Shown here piece by piece: positions 39,232 to 47,656 of a stretch of 64,000 nucleotides of DNA. Where the stretch lies: the NCBI GenBank assembly GCA_002256005.1, contig NKIQ01000011.1, forward strand, positions 1 through 64,000. Reading direction: 5' to 3'. The notes below the pieces were generated by a model. The model ran no database searches. It was not told where the DNA came from and saw nothing but the letters and a program-made list of their open reading frames with translations. Numbering within the stretch: position 1 is the first letter of the stretch; each line of letters opens with the position of its first letter. This stretch comes from Alphaproteobacteria bacterium PA4 (GTDB lineage Bacteria; Pseudomonadota; Alphaproteobacteria; Sphingomonadales; Sphingomonadaceae). A program made the position numbers and the translations under genes.

Positions 39232-42099
39232 ATGAAGATTTGTCGGGATGTTGCCTTGAGACCATTCGCCGCCGCTATCGTTCTGCTGGCGGCGGGGGCC
39301 GCGCCCATTGCGCTGGCGGCCGCCGCCGCTCGGGCCGGCGAAGTGCCGCTCTACCAGAAGGCGCCGGACTGGGTGGTCCCGGCGGCGCTGCCTGACCTGT
39401 CGAAAGGCGCCAACACGCTGCCGCCGCTGCTGGTCTTTGACAGCCAGATGCGCATCGAAAATGGCGAGGTCTGGCGCTATGTCGACACCGCCACCCGCAT
39501 CGCCAGCGCCGAACAACTGGGCCAGCAATCGTCGCTGACCACGGCCTGGGTGCCGGACAAGGGTGATCTCATCGTCCACCGCGTCGAGATCCTGCGCGGC
39601 AGCGAAACCATCGATGTCATCGCCCGCGGCCAGAAGTTCGACGTGCTGCGCCGCGAGGAAAATCTGGAACAGCGCAGCCTGACCGGCATCCTGACCGGCG
39701 TGATGGCGGTGCAGGGCCTGCAGATCGGCGACATATTGCGCGTCACGCTCTCCACCACCACCCGCGACTCTGCGCTCGCCGGGCGGGCGCAGGCGCTGGC
39801 CGGGCTGCCGGTGGCGCCGCTGAAACTGGGCTTCGGCCGCGCCCGGCTGCTCTGGCCCAAGGCGGCGATGCCCAAGGTCCAGATGCTGGCCAGCGGCCTG
39901 ACCCCGAAACAGGCCGACGTCGGCGGCTATGGCGAGCTGACCTGGACCCTGCCGGCCCCGAAACAACCCGAAATCCCCCGCGATGCCCCCGGCCGCTTCA
40001 AGAAACCGCCGCAGCTGGAGGTGTCGACCTTCACTGGCTGGGACGATGTTTCGCGGGTCATGGAGCCGCTGTATCGCACCAAGGGACTGATCGCCGCCGA
40101 TCACCCACTGCGTGCCGAAATCGCCGCGATCATGGCGGCGACGCCCGATCCGCTGCAGCGCACCCAGCGCGCCCTCGAACTGGTGCAGGACAAGATCCGC
40201 TATCTCGCCGTCGGCATGAACGGCGGCAATTACCAGCCGCAAAGCCCCGCGCAGACCTGGACGTTGCGCTATGGCGACTGCAAGGCCAAGACCTTGTTGT
40301 TGCTGGCGCTTCTGCACGAGATGGGCATCACCGCCGAGCCGGTGCTGGCCAATCTGGGCGAAGGCGACATTGTTTCGGTGCGCCTGCCCAGTGCTGCCGC
40401 CTTCAACCATATCCTCGTCCGCGCCACGGTGAATGGCGAGACGCTGTGGCTGGACGGCACCGGCAGCGGCAGCCGGCTCGCCGACATCCATGACACGCCG
40501 CCGCTCTACAATGTGCTGCCGCTGCGCCCCGACGGCGCCGGGCTGATGCCGGTCGCCATGCACGCCGATGGCCGCCCCGGCCTCGACATCAGCATCGCCA
40601 GCGACGAAAGCACCAGCCCCGATCTGCCGCGCCCGTTCACGGTCACCGCGGTGTTCAGCGGCGGCATCGCCGGCCAGCTGGCGCTGATCGCCAACCAGCT
40701 GGGGCCGAAGGAACGCGCCCAGCTGGCGACGCGATCGTTCAAGGCCATCATCGGTGACGCGCTCTACGCCGATGTGCGGATCACCCCCGATACCGCCGCC
40801 GGCACCACCACCGTCACCGCCCGCGGCGTCGGCGATTCCGATTGGGAGCGTCAGGACAAGCGGCTGAAGCTGTCGGTGGCCAAGGCGGTCGCGGACATGA
40901 ACTTCGCCCCCGATCGGGCGCGCACGGCCTGGGCCGCCATTCCGGTGTCGACCGGCAATCCGCAGGGGGTGCGCTGGCAGCAGAGCCTCAGACTGCCCGA
41001 TGCCGGCCGCGGCTATCGCATCGACGGCACCGCCGATTTCAACGGGCCGGTCGCCGGCCGCCAGTATCGCCGCACGCTGACGCTGGCCAACGGCCTGCTC
41101 GGCATCGACGAACGGCTCGATGCGACCGGCGCCGAAATCCCGGTCAGCGCCATTGCCGCGGCGCGCAACCAGCTTGCCGCCGTCAAGTCCCAGGCACCGC
41201 GGCTGGTGGCGCCGGAAGGCGTGCCGCGCAGCTGGGATGTCAGCGCGAAACAGGCGGCCACCTCGACCCAGGTCAAGGCCATCGACGCGGTGCTGGCCAC
41301 CAACATCGCCACCGATCCCGAGGAAGTGGCCGGGCTGGTGGTGCGCGCTGATCTGCGGACGCATCTCGGCGACCTGAAGGGCGCGCGCGCCGATCTCGAT
41401 GCCGCCATTGCGCTCAAGCCGACGCTGGAACTCTATCTGGCCCGCGCCGAACTGGCCCAGGCGCTTGGCGACCTGAAGGCGGCGACGGCGGATGCCGAGG
41501 CGGCGCAGGGCCTCGATCCCGCCGCCGGCAACGTCATCAACATCTTGACCGACATCAAGAGCGAGGTCGGCGACCTCGACGGCGCGCTTGCCATCATCGA
41601 TGAACGCATCGCCCAGGGTGGCGAAACCCGCTCCGACTTCCGCACGCTGAAGGCCTCGCTGCTCGCCGATTTCGGTGATGCCGCGGCGGCGGTGCAGATC
41701 ATGGACGAAGAGGTCACCGCCAATCCCGGCAAGTCGCAGCTCTACAACAGCCGCTGCTATATCAAGGCGACCCGCAACCTGATGCTCGAATCGGCGCTGG
41801 AGGATTGCAACAAGGCGCTGGCGATGAACAACAGCCCGGCGGCGACCTATGATTCGCGCGCCATGGTCTATTTCCGCCAGGGCAAGCTCGACCTGGCGCT
41901 CGCCGACCTTAACACTGCGCTCGATCTGGTGCCGGGGCTCGACGACAGCCGCTTCATGCGCGCCATCGTGCTGGCGAAGCTGGGCCGCGCGGCCGAAGCA
42001 GGCCGCGATCTGGCCATCGCCCGGCGGGTCAATCCGCATATCGATGCGCAGTTCGGCCGCTATGGCGTCAAGGCGAGCGGCATCAAGCCGGTGGTTTGA
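39232..42099 (+). CDS. DUF3857 / transglutaminase-like domain protein with C-terminal TPRs
   Basis: Signal peptide; DUF3857-like N-terminus; YGDCKAKTLLLLALLHEMGI ... AAFNHILVRATVNGETLWLDGTG transglutaminase core; TPR tail. Confidence 0.85.
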   Translation: MKICRDVALRPFAAAIVLLAAGAAPIALAAAAARAGEVPLYQKAPDWVVPAALPDLSKGANTLPPLLVFDSQMRIENGEVWRYVDTATRIASAEQLGQQSSLTTAWVPDKGDLIVHRVEILRGSETIDVIARGQKFDVLRREENLEQRSLTGILTGVMAVQGLQIGDILRVTLSTTTRDSALAGRAQALAGLPVAPLKLGFGRARLLWPKAAMPKVQMLASGLTPKQADVGGYGELTWTLPAPKQPEIPRDAPGRFKKPPQLEVSTFTGWDDVSRVMEPLYRTKGLIAADHPLRAEIAAIMAATPDPLQRTQRALELVQDKIRYLAVGMNGGNYQPQSPAQTWTLRYGDCKAKTLLLLALLHEMGITAEPVLANLGEGDIVSVRLPSAAAFNHILVRATVNGETLWLDGTGSGSRLADIHDTPPLYNVLPLRPDGAGLMPVAMHADGRPGLDISIASDESTSPDLPRPFTVTAVFSGGIAGQLALIANQLGPKERAQLATRSFKAIIGDALYADVRITPDTAAGTTTVTARGVGDSDWERQDKRLKLSVAKAVADMNFAPDRARTAWAAIPVSTGNPQGVRWQQSLRLPDAGRGYRIDGTADFNGPVAGRQYRRTLTLANGLLGIDERLDATGAEIPVSAIAAARNQLAAVKSQAPRLVAPEGVPRSWDVSAKQAATSTQVKAIDAVLATNIATDPEEVAGLVVRADLRTHLGDLKGARADLDAAIALKPTLELYLARAELAQALGDLKAATADAEAAQGLDPAAGNVINILTDIKSEVGDLDGALAIIDERIAQGGETRSDFRTLKASLLADFGDAAAAVQIMDEEVTANPGKSQLYNSRCYIKATRNLMLESALEDCNKALAMNNSPAATYDSRAMVYFRQGKLDLALADLNTALDLVPGLDDSRFMRAIVLAKLGRAAEAGRDLAIARRVNPHIDAQFGRYGVKASGIKPVV

Positions 42100-42185
42100 C
42101 CGCAAGGCGGAGATTTCACGGGGTGGATGCTGGTCCGGGTGCCGCCAGCCGCCACCTATCCGGCATCACCAATCAAAGGGCTGCC

Positions 42186-42854
42186 ATGACCGCCATCGCC
42201 ACGATCAAGGCCGAACTGCGCGCCGCCATTGCCGAGGCCCGGCCGGACGGCACCTATGAGGATGCGGTGTTCGATCGCATCCACGCCGCCATCGCGGCGC
42301 TGACGCCGCTGCCACCGACGCCCGATTGTCTGGCCGCCCAGGCGTTCGTGCAATCGCCATGGCGGTCGCTCTATTCGCAATTCGGCCCGCGCCACACCGC
42401 CGGCAAGCCGACGCGGCACGAGACGACGATGAACCTGCAAAGCTTCAACAAATTTCCGGCGGTGCCGATGCTGGTCACCGACATCGACCAGGAAATCCGT
42501 GTCGAGGGCGCCAATTACAACAATGTCGTCAGCGTCAGCACGCCCGATGGCGCCCATCATGCCGAAATGATCGTCTGGGGCCGCTATGCGATCGCTGCGG
42601 AAACGCCGCAGCGCTATGGCGTCGATTTCTACGCCGTCGAGCTGCGCCCGCCGGCCGGCGTGTCGGCCGAGGCGATCCGCGCCGGTTTCGGCCTGCCCGT
42701 CGACCACCCGCTGCGATCCGAGCTGAAGCCGATGAAGCTGCATTCCGATGTCGTCTATTGCGATGACGACATGCGCATCAATTTCGGCAGCATGGGCGGT
42801 GTCTATGTGCTGCAGCGGCTGACGTCGCCGGGGAAGTCGGTGGATTTCGGCTGA
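42186..42854 (+). CDS. PAP/fibrillin-like hypothetical protein
   Basis: SLYSQFG ... VTDIDQEIRVEGANYNNVVSV ... GSMGGVYVLQRL; weak family recognition. Confidence 0.45.
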   Translation: MTAIATIKAELRAAIAEARPDGTYEDAVFDRIHAAIAALTPLPPTPDCLAAQAFVQSPWRSLYSQFGPRHTAGKPTRHETTMNLQSFNKFPAVPMLVTDIDQEIRVEGANYNNVVSVSTPDGAHHAEMIVWGRYAIAAETPQRYGVDFYAVELRPPAGVSAEAIRAGFGLPVDHPLRSELKPMKLHSDVVYCDDDMRINFGSMGGVYVLQRLTSPGKSVDFG

Positions 42855-42875
42855 GCGCTGCGGCATGAACCGGGC

Positions 42876-43466
42876 ATGGACCCCGACCTCTCCGAAGCCC
42901 TTGATTCCGCCTGGCGCCTGATCGGGCGCGGTGCCGCCGACCGGCGCAGCCCACTGCACACACCAATGGTGGCCAGTGTGCGCGACGGCCTGCCCCAGGC
43001 GCGGGTGATGGTGCTGCGCGCCGCCGATCGCACGGGCGCGACCCTGCGCTTCCACACCGATGCCCGCTCGCCCAAATGTGCCGAACTCGACGGCCAGACG
43101 GTGACGGTGCTCGGTTATCACCCCGGCGAGGCGGTGCAGCTGCGGTTGTCCGGCACAGCGCGGGTGGTCGGCACCGGCGTCGAGGTCGATCGCATCTGGG
43201 CGCAATCGACGCCCTTTGCCCGGCGCTGCTACATGGTCGAGGCGGCGCCCGGCACCCCCCTGCCCGGCCCCGGCTCCGGCCTGCCCGCCAGTGTCGAGGG
43301 CCGCAAGCCCGAAGAGGCCGAACTCGTCCCGGCGCGCGCCCATTTCGCCATCGTGCAGATCACCGTCACCGCCATCGACTGGCTGCATCTTGCCGCCGCC
43401 GGGCATCGCCGGGCAATGTTCCGGCGCGAAGCCCAGGGCTGGCAGGGGGAATGGCGGCTGCCCTGA
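42876..43466 (+). CDS. Pyridoxamine 5'-phosphate oxidase family protein
   Basis: SPLHTPMVASVRDGLPQARVMVLRAADRTGATLRFHTDARSPKCAEL. Confidence 0.85.
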   Translation: MDPDLSEALDSAWRLIGRGAADRRSPLHTPMVASVRDGLPQARVMVLRAADRTGATLRFHTDARSPKCAELDGQTVTVLGYHPGEAVQLRLSGTARVVGTGVEVDRIWAQSTPFARRCYMVEAAPGTPLPGPGSGLPASVEGRKPEEAELVPARAHFAIVQITVTAIDWLHLAAAGHRRAMFRREAQGWQGEWRLP

Positions 43467-43541
43467 TGCCGGCGATCCCTTCGGAACACTACCTATTGGG
43501 CGGGCTTTTGCCGGCAGATTAGGGTGGGCCGAAACGGGGGC

Positions 43542-44228
43542 ATGGCCATGAACCTCAACGAAGTCGATATCCTGCGCTGGGCGCATATCCTCGCCATGGT
43601 CTATTGGCTGGGCGGCGAATGGGGCGTGTTCCAGACGTCATACAATGTCGTCAACCGCACCCTGTCGCTGGACGAACGGCGGCGGCACATGGAAACCGCC
43701 TATCGCATCGATATCCTGGCGCGCACCGGCATATTGATGCTGCTGCCGCTGGGACTGCACATGGGCAATATCTATGGCCTGCAACCGCTGGGCGGCAGCT
43801 GGCTGGTCGGCATGTGGCTGTTCATGCTGGGCTGGCTGGCGCTGACCTGGAGCGCGTTCTTCGCGCGAGAAACCGACCTTGGCCTCAGGCTGACCCGTAT
43901 CGACGAGATCGGCCGCTATGTGCTGATCCCGGCGCTGGCCATTGTCGCCATCACCTCGCTGGTCGATCTCGGGCCATTGACCGTGTCGGAAGGCACCTAT
44001 TGGTATGCGGCCAAGCTGCTGCTCTACAGCTTCGCGCTGGTCATCGGGCTCGCCCTGCGCTTCGTGATGCGGGCCTGGACGCTGCGCTTCCGCGTGCTGG
44101 CCCTGGGGCCGAACCCGGCGGAGGAAGCCGCGCTGGAACGCGAGATCGGCTGGGCGCGCATCATGGCCTATGTCTATTGGGTGACCATCGCCAGCGTCTG
44201 CTTCCTGGGGGCGACCAAGCCGTTCTGA
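43542..44228 (+). CDS. Multi-pass membrane protein, hypothetical (CopD/DUF2269-like topology)
   Basis: Several hydrophobic helices: DILRWAHILAMVYWLGGEWGVFQT, WLFMLGWLALTWSAFFARE. Confidence 0.65.
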   Translation: MAMNLNEVDILRWAHILAMVYWLGGEWGVFQTSYNVVNRTLSLDERRRHMETAYRIDILARTGILMLLPLGLHMGNIYGLQPLGGSWLVGMWLFMLGWLALTWSAFFARETDLGLRLTRIDEIGRYVLIPALAIVAITSLVDLGPLTVSEGTYWYAAKLLLYSFALVIGLALRFVMRAWTLRFRVLALGPNPAEEAALEREIGWARIMAYVYWVTIASVCFLGATKPF

Positions 44229-44236
44229 GGGCAAGC

Positions 44237-44261
44237 GCGGGGGCGACAGCGCCGCCCCCGC
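44237..44261. terminator. Candidate bidirectional hairpin terminator between convergent genes
   Basis: gcgggggcg-acagcgc-cgcccccgc, perfect 9-bp stem. Confidence 0.6.
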
Positions 44262-44269
44262 ACGCCGCC

Positions 44270-45001
44270 TCAGGCCGCCAGGGCCGCCCGCCGGCGCATC
44301 ATCGCCCCGGTCAGGCCGAAGCCGAGGATGAGCAGCGCCCAGCTCGACGGTTCCGGCACGCTGCCGTTGAAGCTGATGCCGTCGATGCCCCAATTGTCGG
44401 CACCGGGCCGGCTGATCGTCACCGTCGAAAACGCATCATCCGAGGTGAAGCCGAAATAGGCGACACCGCCGTTGGTGGCGATCGGCAGGTTGAGCGTCTG
44501 GCCGCTGGCGCCATCGAACGTCACCGTCAGCGTATTGCCAAGGCCGAGTTCGAGGCCGGTCATGTAGAAGCCGAAGCTGTGCGACGCCTGCGCCAGCGTG
44601 AAGGTCGCGGAACCGCCGGGAAAGCCCAGCCAGCGGGCATTGTCGGTGTTCGATTCGATGGTGCTGTAGCCGTTGAGGCCGGTGCCCGGCGGGTTGAACT
44701 GGTTATCGGTGATGCCGGAATAGCCATCGCCGAGATTGGCTGCTGCCAGCGTGACGATGGCGCCGCGGATGGCGAAGCTGGCGTTGAAGCCCAGCGGCAC
44801 CGTGTCGAGATAGTTGGTCAGCACATTGCCATAGCCGGCGGCGGCCGGAAGAAAGCCAGCCTGCGCCGCCGAGGCATTGGCGCTGCCGCCGCCGACGATT
44901 TCACCGTCATCGACGCCCGAATAGGGGGTGACGGCGGCAAGGCCGGGCGTGGCGGCGAGCAGCAGGGCCGCAAGGCCGGTACGATAGAGATTCTTGATCA
45001 T
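44270..45001 (-). CDS. PEPxxWA-CTERM sorting domain-containing exported protein
   Basis: N-terminal signal peptide and C-terminal VPEPSSWALLILGFGLTGAMMRRRAALAA. Confidence 0.9.
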   Translation of the reverse strand: MIKNLYRTGLAALLLAATPGLAAVTPYSGVDDGEIVGGGSANASAAQAGFLPAAAGYGNVLTNYLDTVPLGFNASFAIRGAIVTLAAANLGDGYSGITDNQFNPPGTGLNGYSTIESNTDNARWLGFPGGSATFTLAQASHSFGFYMTGLELGLGNTLTVTFDGASGQTLNLPIATNGGVAYFGFTSDDAFSTVTISRPGADNWGIDGISFNGSVPEPSSWALLILGFGLTGAMMRRRAALAA

Positions 45002-45141
45002 GGTCTGTCCTTGATTTGGGTTGCAAAAGGGCATGGTTCGACCCGTCACGGCCGCGCCCTTCGTTGCGGCCATGCTGTTATGAAGCGGTGCTGTAAGGCT
45101 GCGGCGGGCCGATCAGCCCGAGGCGCAGCGGTGCGCGTGCG

Positions 45142-46197
45142 TCATGAGGCCACCGCGGCGCGCCAGGCGTCCGGTGACGAGGCGGCGCGATAAGCAGCCT
45201 GCATTTCGGGGGTGAGCAATTCGACCATCAGGGCATTTTCCAGCCAGAATTCGATGACATCGAACAGGCCACCGCGCGAGCAGCGCACCGCTCGCCAGCC
45301 ATGCCGGGCCGCCAGCGCCAGGATCGCGGCCTCCTCCAGCGCCGTCGCCAGCGCCAGATGCACGCCGGCCGCGCCGGTGTCGCCGCCGCGATCGCTGTCG
45401 AACATCGCGGCGCCGGTACCGGGCAGCAGGCGCGTGCCGGCCGGATAGACTTCGATGGCGGAACCATGCGCGTCACCCGCCACCACCACCAGCGCGCCGG
45501 GCACCGGATCGAACCCCATCGCCTGGCCGCCCCAGATTTCGGCAAGCACGCCGGCCACCAGCGCAGGATCATGCGCCGGCAGCGAGGCGTGAAAGATGCG
45601 CCCGGCGGTGCGCCCCGCCGCATGATCGAGCAGCGCCGCGATCGCCAGCGCCGCCGCCTCCCCGGCTTCGGCGCCGCTCAGCCCCCAATATTCGCGCATG
45701 GTCAGCCAGGCCGTCGCCGATTGCAGCAGCTGCACCGCCGCCGCCACCTGTGTCGCCTGGGGTTCGGGCAGGTCGCCGGCGCCATCGCGCACCGCCGCGC
45801 GCATCGCCAGCTTGCGCTTGTCATTCGCCGACAGCGTCATCGCCCGGCCCTGTTCCGACAGCACCATGCCGCGCATCACCTCCGCCTCCGCATCGAATTT
45901 GGGAAAGGCCCGGCGCGGAAAGGCGAGCAGCGCCGCCGCGGTGTCGGGGAAACGCTCCTGGCCGATGTCGCGCTTGTGCCGCGCCCACCAGGCATCGAGC
46001 ATCGCCTCACGGGTGTCGAAATGGCGATAGATGGTGCGCTTGGCGATCCCGGCCGCCAACGCCACCGCATCGATGCTGAGCTGGCTGAGCCCGGTGTCGG
46101 CAAGGCAGGCCCCGACCGCATCGAGGATGAGATCGCTGGTCGCCGCCTTCTGGCGCTGGCGGAGATTCGGCGTTGATGTCACATCTTCTGTCTTCAT
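45142..46197 (-). CDS. TetR family regulator fused to a VOC-like C-terminal domain
   Basis: N-term AAGIAKRTIYRHFDTREAMLDAWW; C-term RIFHASLPAHDPALVAGVLAEIWGGQAMGFDPVPGALVVVAGDAHGSAIEVYPAGTRLLPG. Confidence 0.75.
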   Translation of the reverse strand: MKTEDVTSTPNLRQRQKAATSDLILDAVGACLADTGLSQLSIDAVALAAGIAKRTIYRHFDTREAMLDAWWARHKRDIGQERFPDTAAALLAFPRRAFPKFDAEAEVMRGMVLSEQGRAMTLSANDKRKLAMRAAVRDGAGDLPEPQATQVAAAVQLLQSATAWLTMREYWGLSGAEAGEAAALAIAALLDHAAGRTAGRIFHASLPAHDPALVAGVLAEIWGGQAMGFDPVPGALVVVAGDAHGSAIEVYPAGTRLLPGTGAAMFDSDRGGDTGAAGVHLALATALEEAAILALAARHGWRAVRCSRGGLFDVIEFWLENALMVELLTPEMQAAYRAASSPDAWRAAVAS

Positions 46198-46220
46198 GTC
46201 ACTATGAGTGACATGAAGAC
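46190..46220 (-). promoter_or_regulatory. Perfect inverted-repeat operator overlapping TetR start codon
   Basis: gtcttcatgtcac-tatga-gtgacatgaagac: 13-bp perfect arms, 5-bp spacer. Confidence 0.75.
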
Positions 46221-46465
46221 ATGGCCGTGGCAAGCGGGAAAATGGCAGGGCGGCGAAGGCGCGGGGTTTCATGGGCGTTTGTCCTCCGGAGGAGAGGCTT
46301 AACGCGGGGGTGGTGTTGCGGGATTGGAAAAATCGGACATGGGGAGGCTGTCAGGCGCTACCATTGGGCCGCGGCAAAGCCGCGTCCTGACGTCAGACGG
46401 GTTCGCCGAAGCCGAGGCTTCGACGCCCCGCTGGCCGGTCTGGCGCTTGTCGGCGCCTCGCTACG

Positions 46466-46633
46466 CTAGGCGCTCGCGGCGCTGCGACTCATCTCCTCCT
46501 TCAGCCGCAGCTTTTCCCGCTTCAACCGCGCCAGCACGACCTGATCCGGCAGCGGGCGGCGCGTTTCGGCGGCCACCGACGCTTCCAGCGCGGCATGTTT
46601 GGCATTCAAGGTGGCGAGATGGGCATTGGCCAT
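46466..46633 (-). CDS. YdcH/DUF465 family small protein (55 aa, not in ORF track)
   Basis: MANAHLATLNAKHAALEASVAAETRRPLPDQVVLARLKREKLRLKEEMSRSAASA. Confidence 0.8.
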   Translation of the reverse strand: MANAHLATLNAKHAALEASVAAETRRPLPDQVVLARLKREKLRLKEEMSRSAASA

Positions 46634-46822
46634 CGGATACTCCCTGATTGGCCCCGGATGGGGGCTGGGATGTGACAGTCAATCATAGACGGCGCGACTT
46701 GGAAAGTGTTGCCTTGCGGCGGGCGGCCGGCGCGTTATCTGGTTGCGTTGAACCGGTCTTTGCCACCAGATATGGGGCAGGCGCAGCAGCGGCACGGGCG
46801 GCGGCAGCGCGACTCGGAACCA

Positions 46823-47035
46823 GTGACGGGGGTGTGCGTGGAGGAGGCAGAGATCAGGGCGCGGATCGAGATCGCCCGGCGCGATCACCGCGATCTCGAC
46901 AGCGCCATCGAGGCGCTGCGCCAGATGCCGACGGTCGACATGATCCAGCTGCAGCGTTTCAAGAAGCGCAAGCTCAGGCTGCGCGATGAAATCGCCGTGC
47001 TGGAAGACATGCTGATCCCCGATATCATCGCCTGA
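46823..47035 (+). CDS. YdcH/DUF465 family small protein
   Basis: EEAEIRARIEIARRDHRDLDSAIEALRQMPTVDMIQLQRFKKRKLRLRDEIAVLEDMLIPDIIA; alternative GTG starts. Confidence 0.75.
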   Translation: MTGVCVEEAEIRARIEIARRDHRDLDSAIEALRQMPTVDMIQLQRFKKRKLRLRDEIAVLEDMLIPDIIA

Positions 47036-47047
47036 GGGCGTTTTCGG

Positions 47048-47656
47048 GTGGGCGTCGCCATGCTATGGCGCAGACTGTGTTCAAGAAGGGCCGGGGCCGT
47101 GCGGATCACGCCTGTTGTGTTGCTGATGCTGGGCGCGCCGCTGGCCGCCGCCGTGCCGGTCGCGGGCAAGGGTGCCGCCCAGCGCTGCCATCAGGCGGCC
47201 GACGCCGGCAAGGCCGATCCGGCAGCGCTGCGCCAATGCGACAAGGCCCTGAAGGACATGGCCCTGTCGGCGCCTGAGCGGGCGGCGATGCTGGTCGATC
47301 GCGGTATCCTCAACGCCCGGCTGCAACGTCTTGGCGAAGCGCTGGCCGATCATGAGGCCGCCATCGCCGCCTGGCCCGACAGTGCCGACGCCTATGTCAA
47401 CAAGGGGCTGGTGCTGGTCGAACTCGGCAATCGCGATGCCGAGGCGGTGGCGGCGCTGTCAAAGGGGCTGGCGCTGGGCCCGGAACGGCCGGCGGTGGCG
47501 CTGTTCGTGCGCGCCCAGGCCTATGAAAGCCTGGGCCAGTTGCGCCGCGCCTATGAAGACTATGCCCGCGCCGCAGCGATCGAGCCGGATTGGCCGGCGC
47601 CGGCAGCCGAATTGCAGCGTTTCAAGGTGGTGAAGGCCAAAACGTTGCAGGCCTGA
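47048..47656 (+). CDS. Tetratricopeptide repeat protein, exported
   Basis: Hydrophobic N-terminus; repeats LGEALADHEAAIAAWPDSADAYVNKGLVLVELG..., LRRAYEDYARAAAIEPDWPAP. Confidence 0.8.
   Translation: MGVAMLWRRLCSRRAGAVRITPVVLLMLGAPLAAAVPVAGKGAAQRCHQAADAGKADPAALRQCDKALKDMALSAPERAAMLVDRGILNARLQRLGEALADHEAAIAAWPDSADAYVNKGLVLVELGNRDAEAVAALSKGLALGPERPAVALFVRAQAYESLGQLRRAYEDYARAAAIEPDWPAPAAELQRFKVVKAKTLQA

Noticed and set aside
39217-42105. 962-aa minus-strand ORF opposite the DUF3857 gene
   Set aside because: Antisense mirror of a convincing plus-strand protein; composition is a GC-frame artefact.
46221-46469. 82-aa plus-strand ORF divergent from TetR-VOC
   Set aside because: Arg/Gly-rich composition with no motif; region likely non-coding leader.
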